64,000 nucleotides of DNA from Tardiphaga sp. Its GTDB lineage: Bacteria; Pseudomonadota; Alphaproteobacteria; Rhizobiales; Xanthobacteraceae. The stretch is from NCBI RefSeq assembly GCF_028290785.1, contig NZ_JAQGJD010000318.1, forward strand, positions 1 through 64,000. Reading direction: 5' to 3'. Below the pieces are notes generated by a model. It was not told the DNA's origin. It was given only the letters and a program-made list of their open reading frames with translations, and did no database searches. Positions within the stretch are counted from its first letter, which is position 1. Every line of letters starts with the position of its first letter. The position numbers and the translations under genes were made by a program. This document shows positions 9,011 through 17,143 of the stretch, piece after piece.

Positions 9011-9340
9011 ATGAGCGGATTGAAATATGTGCTGGCGATGTCGTTGCTGCTGTCCACGACTGTCGTCGGGCGCGCAGAACCCGCCTGCGTGCCGTCGAAG
9101 CAGGGCATCTCGAAAGTTATCGGCGGGAAGAATTTCGTCTGCGAGGAATGTATCAAGAGTAGCTGCGATACCTCCGGCAAAGAGATCAAGGGCTGCAAGA
9201 AAGAGACCGTTTCGACCTGCACTGAAGTCCTGCCGTCGAAGAAGCCTGCGCCCGACAAGCCGGCGTCGGATAAAGCTGCAGGGGACAAGGGCGCTGCCAA
9301 GAACCCGGACGACAAGAAGCCGGCAGAGAAGAAAAAGTAG
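9011..9340 (+). CDS. Small exported protein with Cys-rich head and Lys/Pro/Ala tail
   Basis: 109 residues. The start at 9011 is set by the strong site GGGAGGATTGCC just before it; an in-frame upstream ATG at 8942 lacks one. The signal peptide ends at VVGRAEP. The mature head has six cysteines (CVPSK, CEEC, SCDTS, GCKKE, TCTEV). The last 40 residues are low-complexity Lys, Pro, Ala and Asp, a linker or wall-associating tail. No family recognised. It is the only plus-strand member of the exported group next to the T6SS and points toward hcp1. Confidence 0.65.
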   Translation: MSGLKYVLAMSLLLSTTVVGRAEPACVPSKQGISKVIGGKNFVCEECIKSSCDTSGKEIKGCKKETVSTCTEVLPSKKPAPDKPASDKAAGDKGAAKNPDDKKPAEKKK

Positions 9341-9705
9341 GTCTGGCCGGGATCGGCGTGGCCCGATGTGTCTTGCGGGGATATTGCCTGATGCGTATTC
9401 GCGTTCCGTCGCCCGAACGATCCGGTATACGTGCTCCGTCGTACAACGGCGACAGACGACATGCCTCGATCCGATCTGGTCACCTGCCGCATGGAAGAGC
9501 CCTCGCCGCCTTCATGGTTCCGTCTGGGCTTCCGATACTGTTTTGTGACGTCGACCGGCCAATCGGTTCACGGTGCTTGGTCACGAATCCCAGAAATCTT
9601 GCCATGCGATTGAACCAGCGGCGCGGGGGCGGCGACACATGAGGTATTTCCAGTGCAGAGATGGGGCTCGTGACCAACGGCTCTGTCTATTCAAGAGCGG
9701 TTAAC
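9341..9705. other. Intergenic region upstream of hcp1
   Basis: About 365 bases in which the T6SS promoter would be expected. No clear sigma-70 or sigma-54 pair was found by eye. A 94-codon open frame on the plus strand has no ribosome site or protein-like features and is rejected. Confidence 0.45.
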
Positions 9706-10224
9706 ATGGCTGACATGTTTCTGATGCTGGACGGGATCAAGGGTGAATCGATCGATGCCCTCTATCGTGATCATATCGAGATCCACGGATGGGAATGGCA
9801 CATCGAAAACAATGCGTCGATATCGCTCACCCCCGGCGACGCCGTGAAGCATACATCGTTCAGAAGCATCAAGCTTGACAAGTTATATGATGTTTCGTCC
9901 GTGACATTGATGAACTTTTGCGCACTTGGAAAGCACATCCCAAAGGGGACACTGGCTTGCCGCAAGAATATCGGAAGCCGCAGTGTGGATAATCAAAGCG
10001 GCGAAGTCGCAAAAATGGAGTATCTCATCCTCGAGTTGAAAAACATCAAGGTCGATAAGATCGAATGGCCGGGAAGGTGCGAGCCTCAGATCGTTGCGGA
10101 GAGCGTTACCCTGACTTTCAATGAGTTCGCGATGACGTATCAACTTCAGAACGAACGGGGAGACCCCGTGGGGGCGGTCGAGTTTGGGTTCAACGTGTCC
10201 TCGCACACAGAGGTCCAAAGGTAG
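9706..10224 (+). CDS. hcp: T6SS tube protein Hcp (first copy)
   Basis: Hcp/TssD of 172 residues, the hexameric ring protein that stacks into the inner tube and is secreted. The start at 9706 gives the family opening MADMFLMLDGIKGES; an upstream in-frame ATG (9661) would add a non-family leader. Typical Hcp landmarks follow: HIEIHGWEW near residue 25, the KLYDVSSVTLM segment near 60, CRKN around 87, and the final GFNVSSH strand. It is clearly diverged from the second Hcp at 43545, with an insertion between CRKN and the next strand and longer loops. It heads the tssEFGH operon, so it could be a specialised, less abundant subunit or an effector-carrying variant. Confidence 0.93.
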   Translation: MADMFLMLDGIKGESIDALYRDHIEIHGWEWHIENNASISLTPGDAVKHTSFRSIKLDKLYDVSSVTLMNFCALGKHIPKGTLACRKNIGSRSVDNQSGEVAKMEYLILELKNIKVDKIEWPGRCEPQIVAESVTLTFNEFAMTYQLQNERGDPVGAVEFGFNVSSHTEVQR

Positions 10225-10308
10225 AAATGAGTGAGGCCCACGGTGCGGTTACATTCGTGCCGGTAGCGCGCGGCTGGACCGGGTCTCGTCGCAGTAGGAA
10301 CATGTGTC

Positions 10309-10863
10309 ATGGCTGAGCTGTTCGACAAGAGGCACGTCAGTCCGCCGTTGATGCACGTGTTTCGCGCCGCGCATGAGATGGCAGATGCCAAAAAGCCCAT
10401 CGATATTCGCAATGAAGCCGGCGAACGGATGCTGGCCGACCGGCGAATGCGCCCACGCCAGGTAATCACGGAAACCGTATTGCGGCGCGAAGTCGCCCGC
10501 GATCTCGATGCGCTCTTGAATGCTATCTCGATGGAGGCCTCTGTCGATATGTCGGAGGTGCCGCATGTGCGTCGCTCCATTTTGAATTTTGGTCTTGCGG
10601 ATGTGTCGAGCCGCACGATCGACGGCGCCGAGATCAAGAAAATTCCGGATGAAATCAGGACGGCGGTAATAAATTATGAACCGCGGCTCGCGCCGGGGTC
10701 GCTTCATATAGAGCGCGACAAGAGCGTCGATCCCGAGGAGTTGAAAATCCGCTTTATCGTGCGGGGAGATCTGACCTGCCATCCAGTGCATGTCCCGGTT
10801 GAGTTCGTGGCGGATATTGTCGAAAGCGGCAAGATCCTTGTGAACCGGCTATCGTTACGATGA
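10309..10863 (+). CDS. tssE: T6SS baseplate subunit TssE (gp25-like)
   Basis: Wedge component of the T6SS baseplate, homologous to phage T4 gp25, of 184 residues. The gp25-like core contains the REVARDLDALLNA helix (about residues 61-73), the following VRRSILNFGL region (gp25/TssE signature) and the C-terminal RFIVRGDLTCHP strand pair. The E in this core is known in the family to bind the sheath. The ATG has AGGAA nine bases upstream. It overlaps tssF by four bases (ATGA), so the two are translationally coupled. Confidence 0.92.
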   Translation: MAELFDKRHVSPPLMHVFRAAHEMADAKKPIDIRNEAGERMLADRRMRPRQVITETVLRREVARDLDALLNAISMEASVDMSEVPHVRRSILNFGLADVSSRTIDGAEIKKIPDEIRTAVINYEPRLAPGSLHIERDKSVDPEELKIRFIVRGDLTCHPVHVPVEFVADIVESGKILVNRLSLR

Positions 10864-12824
10864 ACCGCGAATTCCTCGACATCTATAATCAGGAGCTGCA
10901 ACTACTTAACGAGCAGGCGAGGGAATTCGCCGAGGAATATCCCGGCATTGCGGAGAGGCTTGGCGGCATACTGGAAGACCGGGTCGATCCGCTCGTCGGC
11001 GGTCTACTCGAAGGTGCTGCGTTTCTCGCAGCGCGGGTCCAGTTGAAGCTCAAGCATGAATTTCCGGAATTTACCAATAACCTGCTCGAACAACTGGTAC
11101 CGCATTATCTGGCGCCGACGCCGTCAGCGATGCTGGTCAAGGTCACGCCACGCTACGGTGACCGCGCGCTCAATGAAGGGAATGTGGTTGCGCGCGGGTC
11201 GTATCTCGACGCAACATTCCGCGAGCAGGACAAGCAAATCGCCTGCCGCTACCGGTTGAGCAGCAATATTACGGTTTGGCCGTTCGAGCTCGTTGGTGCC
11301 GAGTATTTTTCGTCGCCCGCGCCGCTCGAATCGCATGGCCTTCGGGTCGATGGCGACGTTCTGGCCGGGTTGCGCTTGACGTTGACCGTGCGAACCACGG
11401 CGCGGTTCGAGGACGAGCCGCCGGATGCGGAATCCTTAGCAAAGCCGGAAATGCTATTCTCATCGTCGCGCCTCGCTAATCTGCCGATACATCTGGTTGG
11501 GCCGGAGGCGGATGCGATCGCCATCTATGAACAGATGTTCGCCCGCTGCCAAAGCGTCCATGTCCGCTATCTCAATGAATTCGGCGACCCCGTGGTTCTT
11601 GCAATGCCGGTCGGCTGCCTGCAGCAGATTGGAATCGACCGCGACGATGCGCTGTTTCCAAACGACCACAGGGTTTTCGAGGGCTTCGATCTGCTGCGGG
11701 AATTCTTCGTGTTCCCGCGCAAGTTTCTCGGCTTCGAACTGACCGGACTGGATCAGGTCACGCCATCGCTCAGGGCCAAGACAATCGACGTGCTGTTCAC
11801 CTTTGACGAAGTCAATATGCGTCTGGCCTCTGCCGTTCAGCCGTCGATGTTTGCGCTTTTCGCAGCGCCGGCGGTCAATCTTTTCGAGAAAACGGCCGAT
11901 CGCGTGCCGCTGAAATCGAACCAGCATGAGTATCACGTCGTGCCCGATCGCAGTCATTATCTGGACTACGAACCGCACCGGCTGCTTGATGTCTTCGCGC
12001 ACTATCCAGGTGGCGGCGCCAAGGTTCCGGTCCGGCCGCTTTATGCAGCATCGCTCGAAGCGCCACAGAATTCGTCGGGTCCGCTCTACACGGTGCGCCG
12101 TCAGCAGCGCCGACGCGCTGTTGAGGAGAAACGCGGCGGCATGCCGTCGAGCTATATCGGGACCGACATGTTCATCTCCCTCAGCGAGTTCGGCGGTCAT
12201 GGCAGCGATAAGGGTATCGCTGAGCTGAGCGTGCGCACGCTCTGCTCGAACCGGCATCTGACCGAACTGTTGCCCGTCGGCATGGGCGGTGCCGACTTCC
12301 GCATGATCGATGATGTCGCGCTCGAACTGCAATGTGTGGCGGGGCCGACGCCGCCGCGCGAGCCCGTCGTCAGCCAGCTGCGTAGCCGTAGTGAGGTCGC
12401 CCATACTGGTACGGTGAGTTGGCGCCTGATCAATATGCTCAGCACCAATCACCTCGGTCTTGTCGACCGCGGCGCTGGCCGCAGCGCGCAAGCATTGCGC
12501 GAGACGCTGTCCATGTTCGCCGATCTTTCGGATGGAGCTGTCGAGCGCCGCATTCGCGGCATCCGCAGCGTCGATAGCCGGCCCATCGTGCGCCGTATCC
12601 GCCAGCGCTACGGCATCGGCACCGCCCGCGGTATCGAAGTGACTGTGACCATCGACGAGAAGACGTTCGAGGGATCGGGGATGTTCCTGCTCGGGGCGAT
12701 ACTCGACCGGTTCTTTGCTGAATATTCCGCGCTCAATCATTTCACCCAGACGGTGATCCGCTCCGCCGATCGCGGTGAGGTCATGCGATGGCCGCCGCGG
12801 ATGGGCACACGCAAGCCGTTGTAA
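10860..12824 (+). CDS. tssF: T6SS baseplate subunit TssF
   Basis: Large wedge protein of the baseplate, working with TssG, TssE and TssK at the cytoplasmic face of the inner membrane. 654 residues is slightly longer than the typical family size of about 600. The N-terminal hallmark YNQELQLLNEQAREFAEEYP is present, as is the LEQLVPHYLAPTPS segment (about residues 75-90). The central region around FFVFPRKFLGFELTG and the C-terminal end with the RFFAEYSALNHFT motif are also characteristic. Coupled to tssE by a 4-base overlap and followed by tssG. Confidence 0.95.
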   Translation: MNREFLDIYNQELQLLNEQAREFAEEYPGIAERLGGILEDRVDPLVGGLLEGAAFLAARVQLKLKHEFPEFTNNLLEQLVPHYLAPTPSAMLVKVTPRYGDRALNEGNVVARGSYLDATFREQDKQIACRYRLSSNITVWPFELVGAEYFSSPAPLESHGLRVDGDVLAGLRLTLTVRTTARFEDEPPDAESLAKPEMLFSSSRLANLPIHLVGPEADAIAIYEQMFARCQSVHVRYLNEFGDPVVLAMPVGCLQQIGIDRDDALFPNDHRVFEGFDLLREFFVFPRKFLGFELTGLDQVTPSLRAKTIDVLFTFDEVNMRLASAVQPSMFALFAAPAVNLFEKTADRVPLKSNQHEYHVVPDRSHYLDYEPHRLLDVFAHYPGGGAKVPVRPLYAASLEAPQNSSGPLYTVRRQQRRRAVEEKRGGMPSSYIGTDMFISLSEFGGHGSDKGIAELSVRTLCSNRHLTELLPVGMGGADFRMIDDVALELQCVAGPTPPREPVVSQLRSRSEVAHTGTVSWRLINMLSTNHLGLVDRGAGRSAQALRETLSMFADLSDGAVERRIRGIRSVDSRPIVRRIRQRYGIGTARGIEVTVTIDEKTFEGSGMFLLGAILDRFFAEYSALNHFTQTVIRSADRGEVMRWPPRMGTRKPL

Positions 12825-12843
12825 TCAAGCGATTGGGGCCGCT

Positions 12844-13878
12844 ATGACGCTTCTCGAGAATCTCGAAGCCGAGCCTTGGCGTTTCGACTATTTTGCCCTG
12901 CTGCGTGAGCTCGAGCGGACCTTCAAGGATCATCCGCGGATCGGCGAAGGCGTCTCATTGCGGGAAGAACTGGTCCGATTCGGTCAGGACCCGTTCGTGG
13001 ACTTTCCAGCATCGACTATCGCTCGCGCGGCGTATGGCGACGGTAAGGTGCTGAAGGTGTTCGTGAAGCATCTGGGAATGCTCGGGCCGCAGGGCGCGCT
13101 TCCGCTGGCGACCACGGAGGAGGCTTATCATTACACTTTGGCCGGCGACGACGCCTTTCCGCGCTTCCTCGACTTATTCAATCATCGTTTCATTGAACTG
13201 TTCTTCCGTGCCTGGGCCGATGCACGGCCGATCGCACAGCATGACCGGCCGGACGCCGATCGCTTCATTGCCTATCTCGGCTCGGCCATCGGTGTCGGTT
13301 CGGCGCCCTATCGCAATCTCGACAGCGTGCCCGACACCGCGAAGCTGGGTTTCGCCGGGCTTCTCGGACCTCAAGCCAAATCGGCGTCGCGCCTCGCTGC
13401 GGCGATCAGCGGCCTGTTCAACGTGAAAGCCGAGATCGACGAATTCGTCGGCGTGCGGCTGGTCATTGAGGAGGTCGAGTGGACGACGCTCGGCCGCGCG
13501 TATAACGGGCTAGGCAAGGACGCCTTGCTCGGGCGCAGCGTATACAGCGTTCAGGACAAGGTCAGAGTCCGCATCTACACACGCGATCTGGCGCAATATC
13601 TCCGCTTCCTGCCGTCTGGCGATCTTTGCGAACCGCTGACGGATATGTTGTTTTTCTACAATGGCGAACAAGTTGATTGCGACGCCGAACTCGCCATCCC
13701 CTCAGGCGCGGCGGAACCGGTCCGACTTGGCCGCTTCGGCGCACTGGGCTGGACTACGTGGATGGCACCGAATTGGACCAGTGCCGAGGCTTATCGTTGC
13801 GATGCGCGATTCCATCCAGCCGAACGGGCCAATCATCGACGCCAAAGCACGTTCGCAGCTGCCGTGAAGGAGGGGTAG
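12844..13878 (+). CDS. tssG: T6SS baseplate subunit TssG
   Basis: TssG, 344 residues from the ATG at 12844, which gives the family opening LLENLEAEPWRFDYFALLRELER. An in-frame ATG inside tssF (12775) would add unrelated residues. Two TssG copies join one TssF in the wedge. Conserved landmarks are the HLGMLGPQGALP segment (about residues 75-86), the FLDLFNHRFIELFFRAW helix (about 100-125) and the LGFAGLLGPQAKSA region. It lies between tssF (19-base gap) and tssH in one operon. Confidence 0.95.
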   Translation: MTLLENLEAEPWRFDYFALLRELERTFKDHPRIGEGVSLREELVRFGQDPFVDFPASTIARAAYGDGKVLKVFVKHLGMLGPQGALPLATTEEAYHYTLAGDDAFPRFLDLFNHRFIELFFRAWADARPIAQHDRPDADRFIAYLGSAIGVGSAPYRNLDSVPDTAKLGFAGLLGPQAKSASRLAAAISGLFNVKAEIDEFVGVRLVIEEVEWTTLGRAYNGLGKDALLGRSVYSVQDKVRVRIYTRDLAQYLRFLPSGDLCEPLTDMLFFYNGEQVDCDAELAIPSGAAEPVRLGRFGALGWTTWMAPNWTSAEAYRCDARFHPAERANHRRQSTFAAAVKEG

Positions 13879-13881
13879 ATC

Positions 13882-16563
13882 ATGACTGAGATCAGTCTTG
13901 AAACGGTGGCCGGGAAGCTCAACCGCATCGGTTACGAGGCGTTCTTCAAGGCGCTCCGCCAGGCCAAAGGGGCCGGCAATCGACACGTCGAGCTGGCGCA
14001 TTGGTTCGCCCAGATACTCCAAAGCGAGAACACCGACATCGGCGCAACCGCCGATTATTTCAAACTCGATCGCAATGCGCTGACCACGGATATCAATGCC
14101 GTCATCGGCCGTTTGCGTACCAATGAGACGGAGATGCCGGCGGTATCGAACACGGTCATCGATCTGTTCGATCGTGGCTGGCACTATGCGACGCTGTTCT
14201 TCGGAGAGACGCAGATCCGTACCGGGCATCTGCTGGTCGGCGCGTTGCAGTCGCGCGAACTCGCGCGTGCGTTGCATGCGACGTCGAGGGAGTTTGCGAA
14301 AATCCCGATCGACGTGTTGACCGGCGAATATAGGAAGATATGGGCCGGATCCGAAGAAGAGCGGTTGCGTCCGATGGACGGTGCGGGCGCTGTCGCTGCG
14401 GATACGCCGGCCGCGCAAACGGCGAGAGGGACGTCTGCGCTCGATCGGTTCTCGCAGGATCTCACCGCGAAGGCAAAAGCCGGGGACATGGACCCGGTGC
14501 TCGGCCGCGACGACGAGATCCGCCAGCTCATCGACGTGCTGATGCGAAGGCGGCAGAACAATCCGATCCTCACTGGCGAAGCCGGTGTCGGCAAGACCGC
14601 GGTGGTCGAAGGATTCGCGCAACGAATCGTGGCCGCCGACGTACCGCCGCCTTTGCGCGGCGTCAGGCTCTGCATGCTCGATGTCGGCCTGATGCAGGCG
14701 GGCGCATCGATGAAAGGCGAATTCGAGCAGCGACTGCGATCAGTGATCGACGAGGTGCAGAGTTCACCGGTACCAGTCATCCTCTTTATTGACGAAGCCC
14801 ATACGCTGATCGGCGCAGGCGGTTCGGCCGGGACAGGTGATGCCGCCAATCTGTTGAAGCCGGCGCTGGCGCGAGGAACGCTGCGCACCATCGCGGCGAC
14901 GACATGGTCCGAATACCGCCAGTATATCGAAAAGGATCCGGCTCTGACGCGCCGCTTCCAACCCATCCAGGTAGGGGAGCCCAGCGTCGCACAGTGCTGC
15001 AACATGCTGCGCGGTATTCTCGGCCCGATGGAAAGGCACCACAAGGTGACGATCTCCGATGCCGCGATCGTAGCGGCGGTGAATCTGTCGCATCGCTATA
15101 TTCCCGCGCGGCAATTGCCGGACAAGGCTGTAAGCCTGCTGGATACCGCGGCGGCGCGCGTGGCCATCAGCCAGAGTACCACACCAGCGATGATCCAGGA
15201 CATGATGGCATCGATCGCCGCCCGTAAAGCAGAAGTGGCGGTCCTGACCGACGATGGCGAGCTGGGCCCTGATTTCACCGAGCGGCTTGCAGCTCTGGCG
15301 TCGGAGATCGCCCAGCTACAGACCGGTCTTGCCGCGATGGAAGCCGAATGGGCCGCCGAGCAGAAGCTGGTCGGTGAAATCCGCACATTGCGCGATATCG
15401 TTCATCCACCGGATGTATCGCTGGAACGGGCCGAAGCACCGTCTACCCCAGAGCAGGCGGCAGGCGATATCGATACCCGGCATGTGCGCGATCGGTTGCG
15501 GCAGGCCTTTGCAACACTTGAGGATCGCGACCCCGGGAAGCGCATGGTCTATGCCTATGTCGATGAGCAGGTCGTGGCCTCGGTGGTATCGGACTGGACC
15601 GGTATTCCTGTCGGGCGCATGGTGAAGGACGATATCGAAAATGTGCTGAGGCTTCCGGAGGTTTTGAACCGGCGTGTCGTCGGCCAGCCCCATGGCCTGT
15701 CGATGATCGCCAGGCGGATCGAGACCAGCCGCGCCAAGCTGGACAACCCCGACAAGCCGGTCGGTGTGTTCATGCTGTGCGGTCCGTCCGGCGTCGGCAA
15801 GACCGAAACAGCGCTGGCTCTCGCCGAAGCGCTCTATGGCGGCGAGCAGAACATGATCACGATCAATATGTCCGAGTTTCAGGAGGCGCATTCCGTCTCG
15901 TCGCTGAAGGGCGCGCCCCCCGGCTATGTCGGCTACTCCGAAGGCGGCAGGTTGACCGAAGCCGTGCGTCGCAAGCCTTACAGCGTGATTTTGCTCGACG
16001 AGGTCGAGAAGGCGCATCCCGACGTGCACGAGATTTTCTTTCAGGTGTTCGACAAGGGCTTTATGGACGACGGCAACGGACGCCGCATCGACTTCAAGAA
16101 CACGCTGATCATCCTGACCACCAATGTCGGCGCCGACGTGATCATGGAACTCGCCTCAGATGCTGCCTACCGTGAGCATCCCGAGGATTTTGCGCTGGCC
16201 CTGCGTCCGGAGTTGCTGAAAGTGTTTCCGGCGGCACTGCTGGGACGTATCGTCTCCATTCCGTATTTCCCGCTGTCGCCGACCATGCTGGAAGGTATCG
16301 TTAGACTGCAGCTCGATCGGATCGGACGGCGCATTCGCGACAACCACGACGCGTTATTTGCCTATGATCAGGCTGTCGTCGATCACATCGTGGCCAAATG
16401 CGACGATCCCGATTCCGGCGGGCGCATGATCGATAACATTATCACCAACACGCTGCTGCCGTCGCTGTCGCGTGAATTCCTGAAACGCTCGCTGGCAAAG
16501 CAACCGACGACGCAGGCGAGCGTCGCTATAGGCGACGGCGATTTCGTGCTCGCATGCAACTGA
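13882..16563 (+). CDS. tssH: T6SS sheath-disassembly ATPase TssH (ClpV)
   Basis: AAA+ unfoldase that recycles the contracted TssB/TssC sheath. 893 residues, standard for ClpV. The N-terminal Clp-N repeats span about 1-150. The first ATPase module has Walker A GEAGVGKT (residues 233-240) and Walker B VILFIDEAHT. A middle coiled coil spans about 420-510. The second module has Walker A GPSGVGKT (634-641) and Walker B VILLDEVEKAH, with the conserved GAPPGYVGYSEGG pore-loop region. Both ATPase sites look intact. AAGGAGG lies ten bases before the ATG, and tssG ends just before it. Last core gene of the first T6SS operon. Confidence 0.96.
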   Translation: MTEISLETVAGKLNRIGYEAFFKALRQAKGAGNRHVELAHWFAQILQSENTDIGATADYFKLDRNALTTDINAVIGRLRTNETEMPAVSNTVIDLFDRGWHYATLFFGETQIRTGHLLVGALQSRELARALHATSREFAKIPIDVLTGEYRKIWAGSEEERLRPMDGAGAVAADTPAAQTARGTSALDRFSQDLTAKAKAGDMDPVLGRDDEIRQLIDVLMRRRQNNPILTGEAGVGKTAVVEGFAQRIVAADVPPPLRGVRLCMLDVGLMQAGASMKGEFEQRLRSVIDEVQSSPVPVILFIDEAHTLIGAGGSAGTGDAANLLKPALARGTLRTIAATTWSEYRQYIEKDPALTRRFQPIQVGEPSVAQCCNMLRGILGPMERHHKVTISDAAIVAAVNLSHRYIPARQLPDKAVSLLDTAAARVAISQSTTPAMIQDMMASIAARKAEVAVLTDDGELGPDFTERLAALASEIAQLQTGLAAMEAEWAAEQKLVGEIRTLRDIVHPPDVSLERAEAPSTPEQAAGDIDTRHVRDRLRQAFATLEDRDPGKRMVYAYVDEQVVASVVSDWTGIPVGRMVKDDIENVLRLPEVLNRRVVGQPHGLSMIARRIETSRAKLDNPDKPVGVFMLCGPSGVGKTETALALAEALYGGEQNMITINMSEFQEAHSVSSLKGAPPGYVGYSEGGRLTEAVRRKPYSVILLDEVEKAHPDVHEIFFQVFDKGFMDDGNGRRIDFKNTLIILTTNVGADVIMELASDAAYREHPEDFALALRPELLKVFPAALLGRIVSIPYFPLSPTMLEGIVRLQLDRIGRRIRDNHDALFAYDQAVVDHIVAKCDDPDSGGRMIDNIITNTLLPSLSREFLKRSLAKQPTTQASVAIGDGDFVLACN

Positions 16564-16610
16564 AATCGCCGCCTCGCTGCCGTGCGGTAGCGATGAGCGA
16601 CCTTCCGCGC

Positions 16611-16964
16611 TCAGGTTTGCTTGCGTACCTTGCAGGACGCCTTGGTCATATCCGGGTTCTTTAGCGGGGATCCGGTGACCGACGACTCGCCGGCAAACCA
16701 GTATTTCTGCTTGTTTGATCCGACCGTGCGGGCAGGGCTGTTGTAGTCCCACTCTTTGCTGCTTCCGTCCGCCTTGATAAGCTTACAGCTCGCCGTGCAG
16801 TCCATGCTGGTGGCATTTTTGTTGGTGGCGACGATGTTGAAGCCGCTGTCGTTGCTGCCGGAAAGCTCGCATGTGAAATCGACGCCGTTGTCCGATTTGG
16901 TCGAAGCGGCAGTGGCGGGCACGGTCAGCAGGAGAAGGGGAAGGATCGCGTAGCCTGTCTTCAT
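16611..16964 (-). CDS. Small exported protein of unknown function
   Basis: 117 residues from the ATG at 16964, chosen because GGAGG lies just upstream; the longer in-frame form would put 53 hydrophilic residues before the signal peptide. The signal peptide is YAILPLLLLTVPATA. The mature protein has four cysteines (FTCEL, MDCTASCKL, ASCKV) and an immunoglobulin-like alternation of strands, resembling small periplasmic beta-sandwich proteins. No family recognised. It lies on the opposite strand between tssH and the NlpC/P60-like gene, inside the T6SS locus. Confidence 0.65.
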   Translation of the reverse strand: MKTGYAILPLLLLTVPATAASTKSDNGVDFTCELSGSNDSGFNIVATNKNATSMDCTASCKLIKADGSSKEWDYNSPARTVGSNKQKYWFAGESSVTGSPLKNPDMTKASCKVRKQT

Positions 16965-17143
16965 GGTGGCCTCCTGAATGTTAAACGGATCGCAGCTGTT
17001 GCTAGTTTTTCGACGCACGATCGGAAGTTCTGGTTCAAGCGGTAAGTGGTAACCACCTGGCGCTGAAAGCGTGTTTGGCCATCGTGAACCGAACCGCACC
17101 GATGGGCGACTGATAGAAGCCATATCGAAGTGCGGGAACGTCG

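Noticed and set aside
9358..9642. 94-codon frame upstream of hcp1
   Set aside because: No ribosome site, no homology by eye, irregular composition.
11460..12740. 426-codon open frame antisense to tssF
   Set aside because: TssF has clear family motifs; the antisense frame has none.
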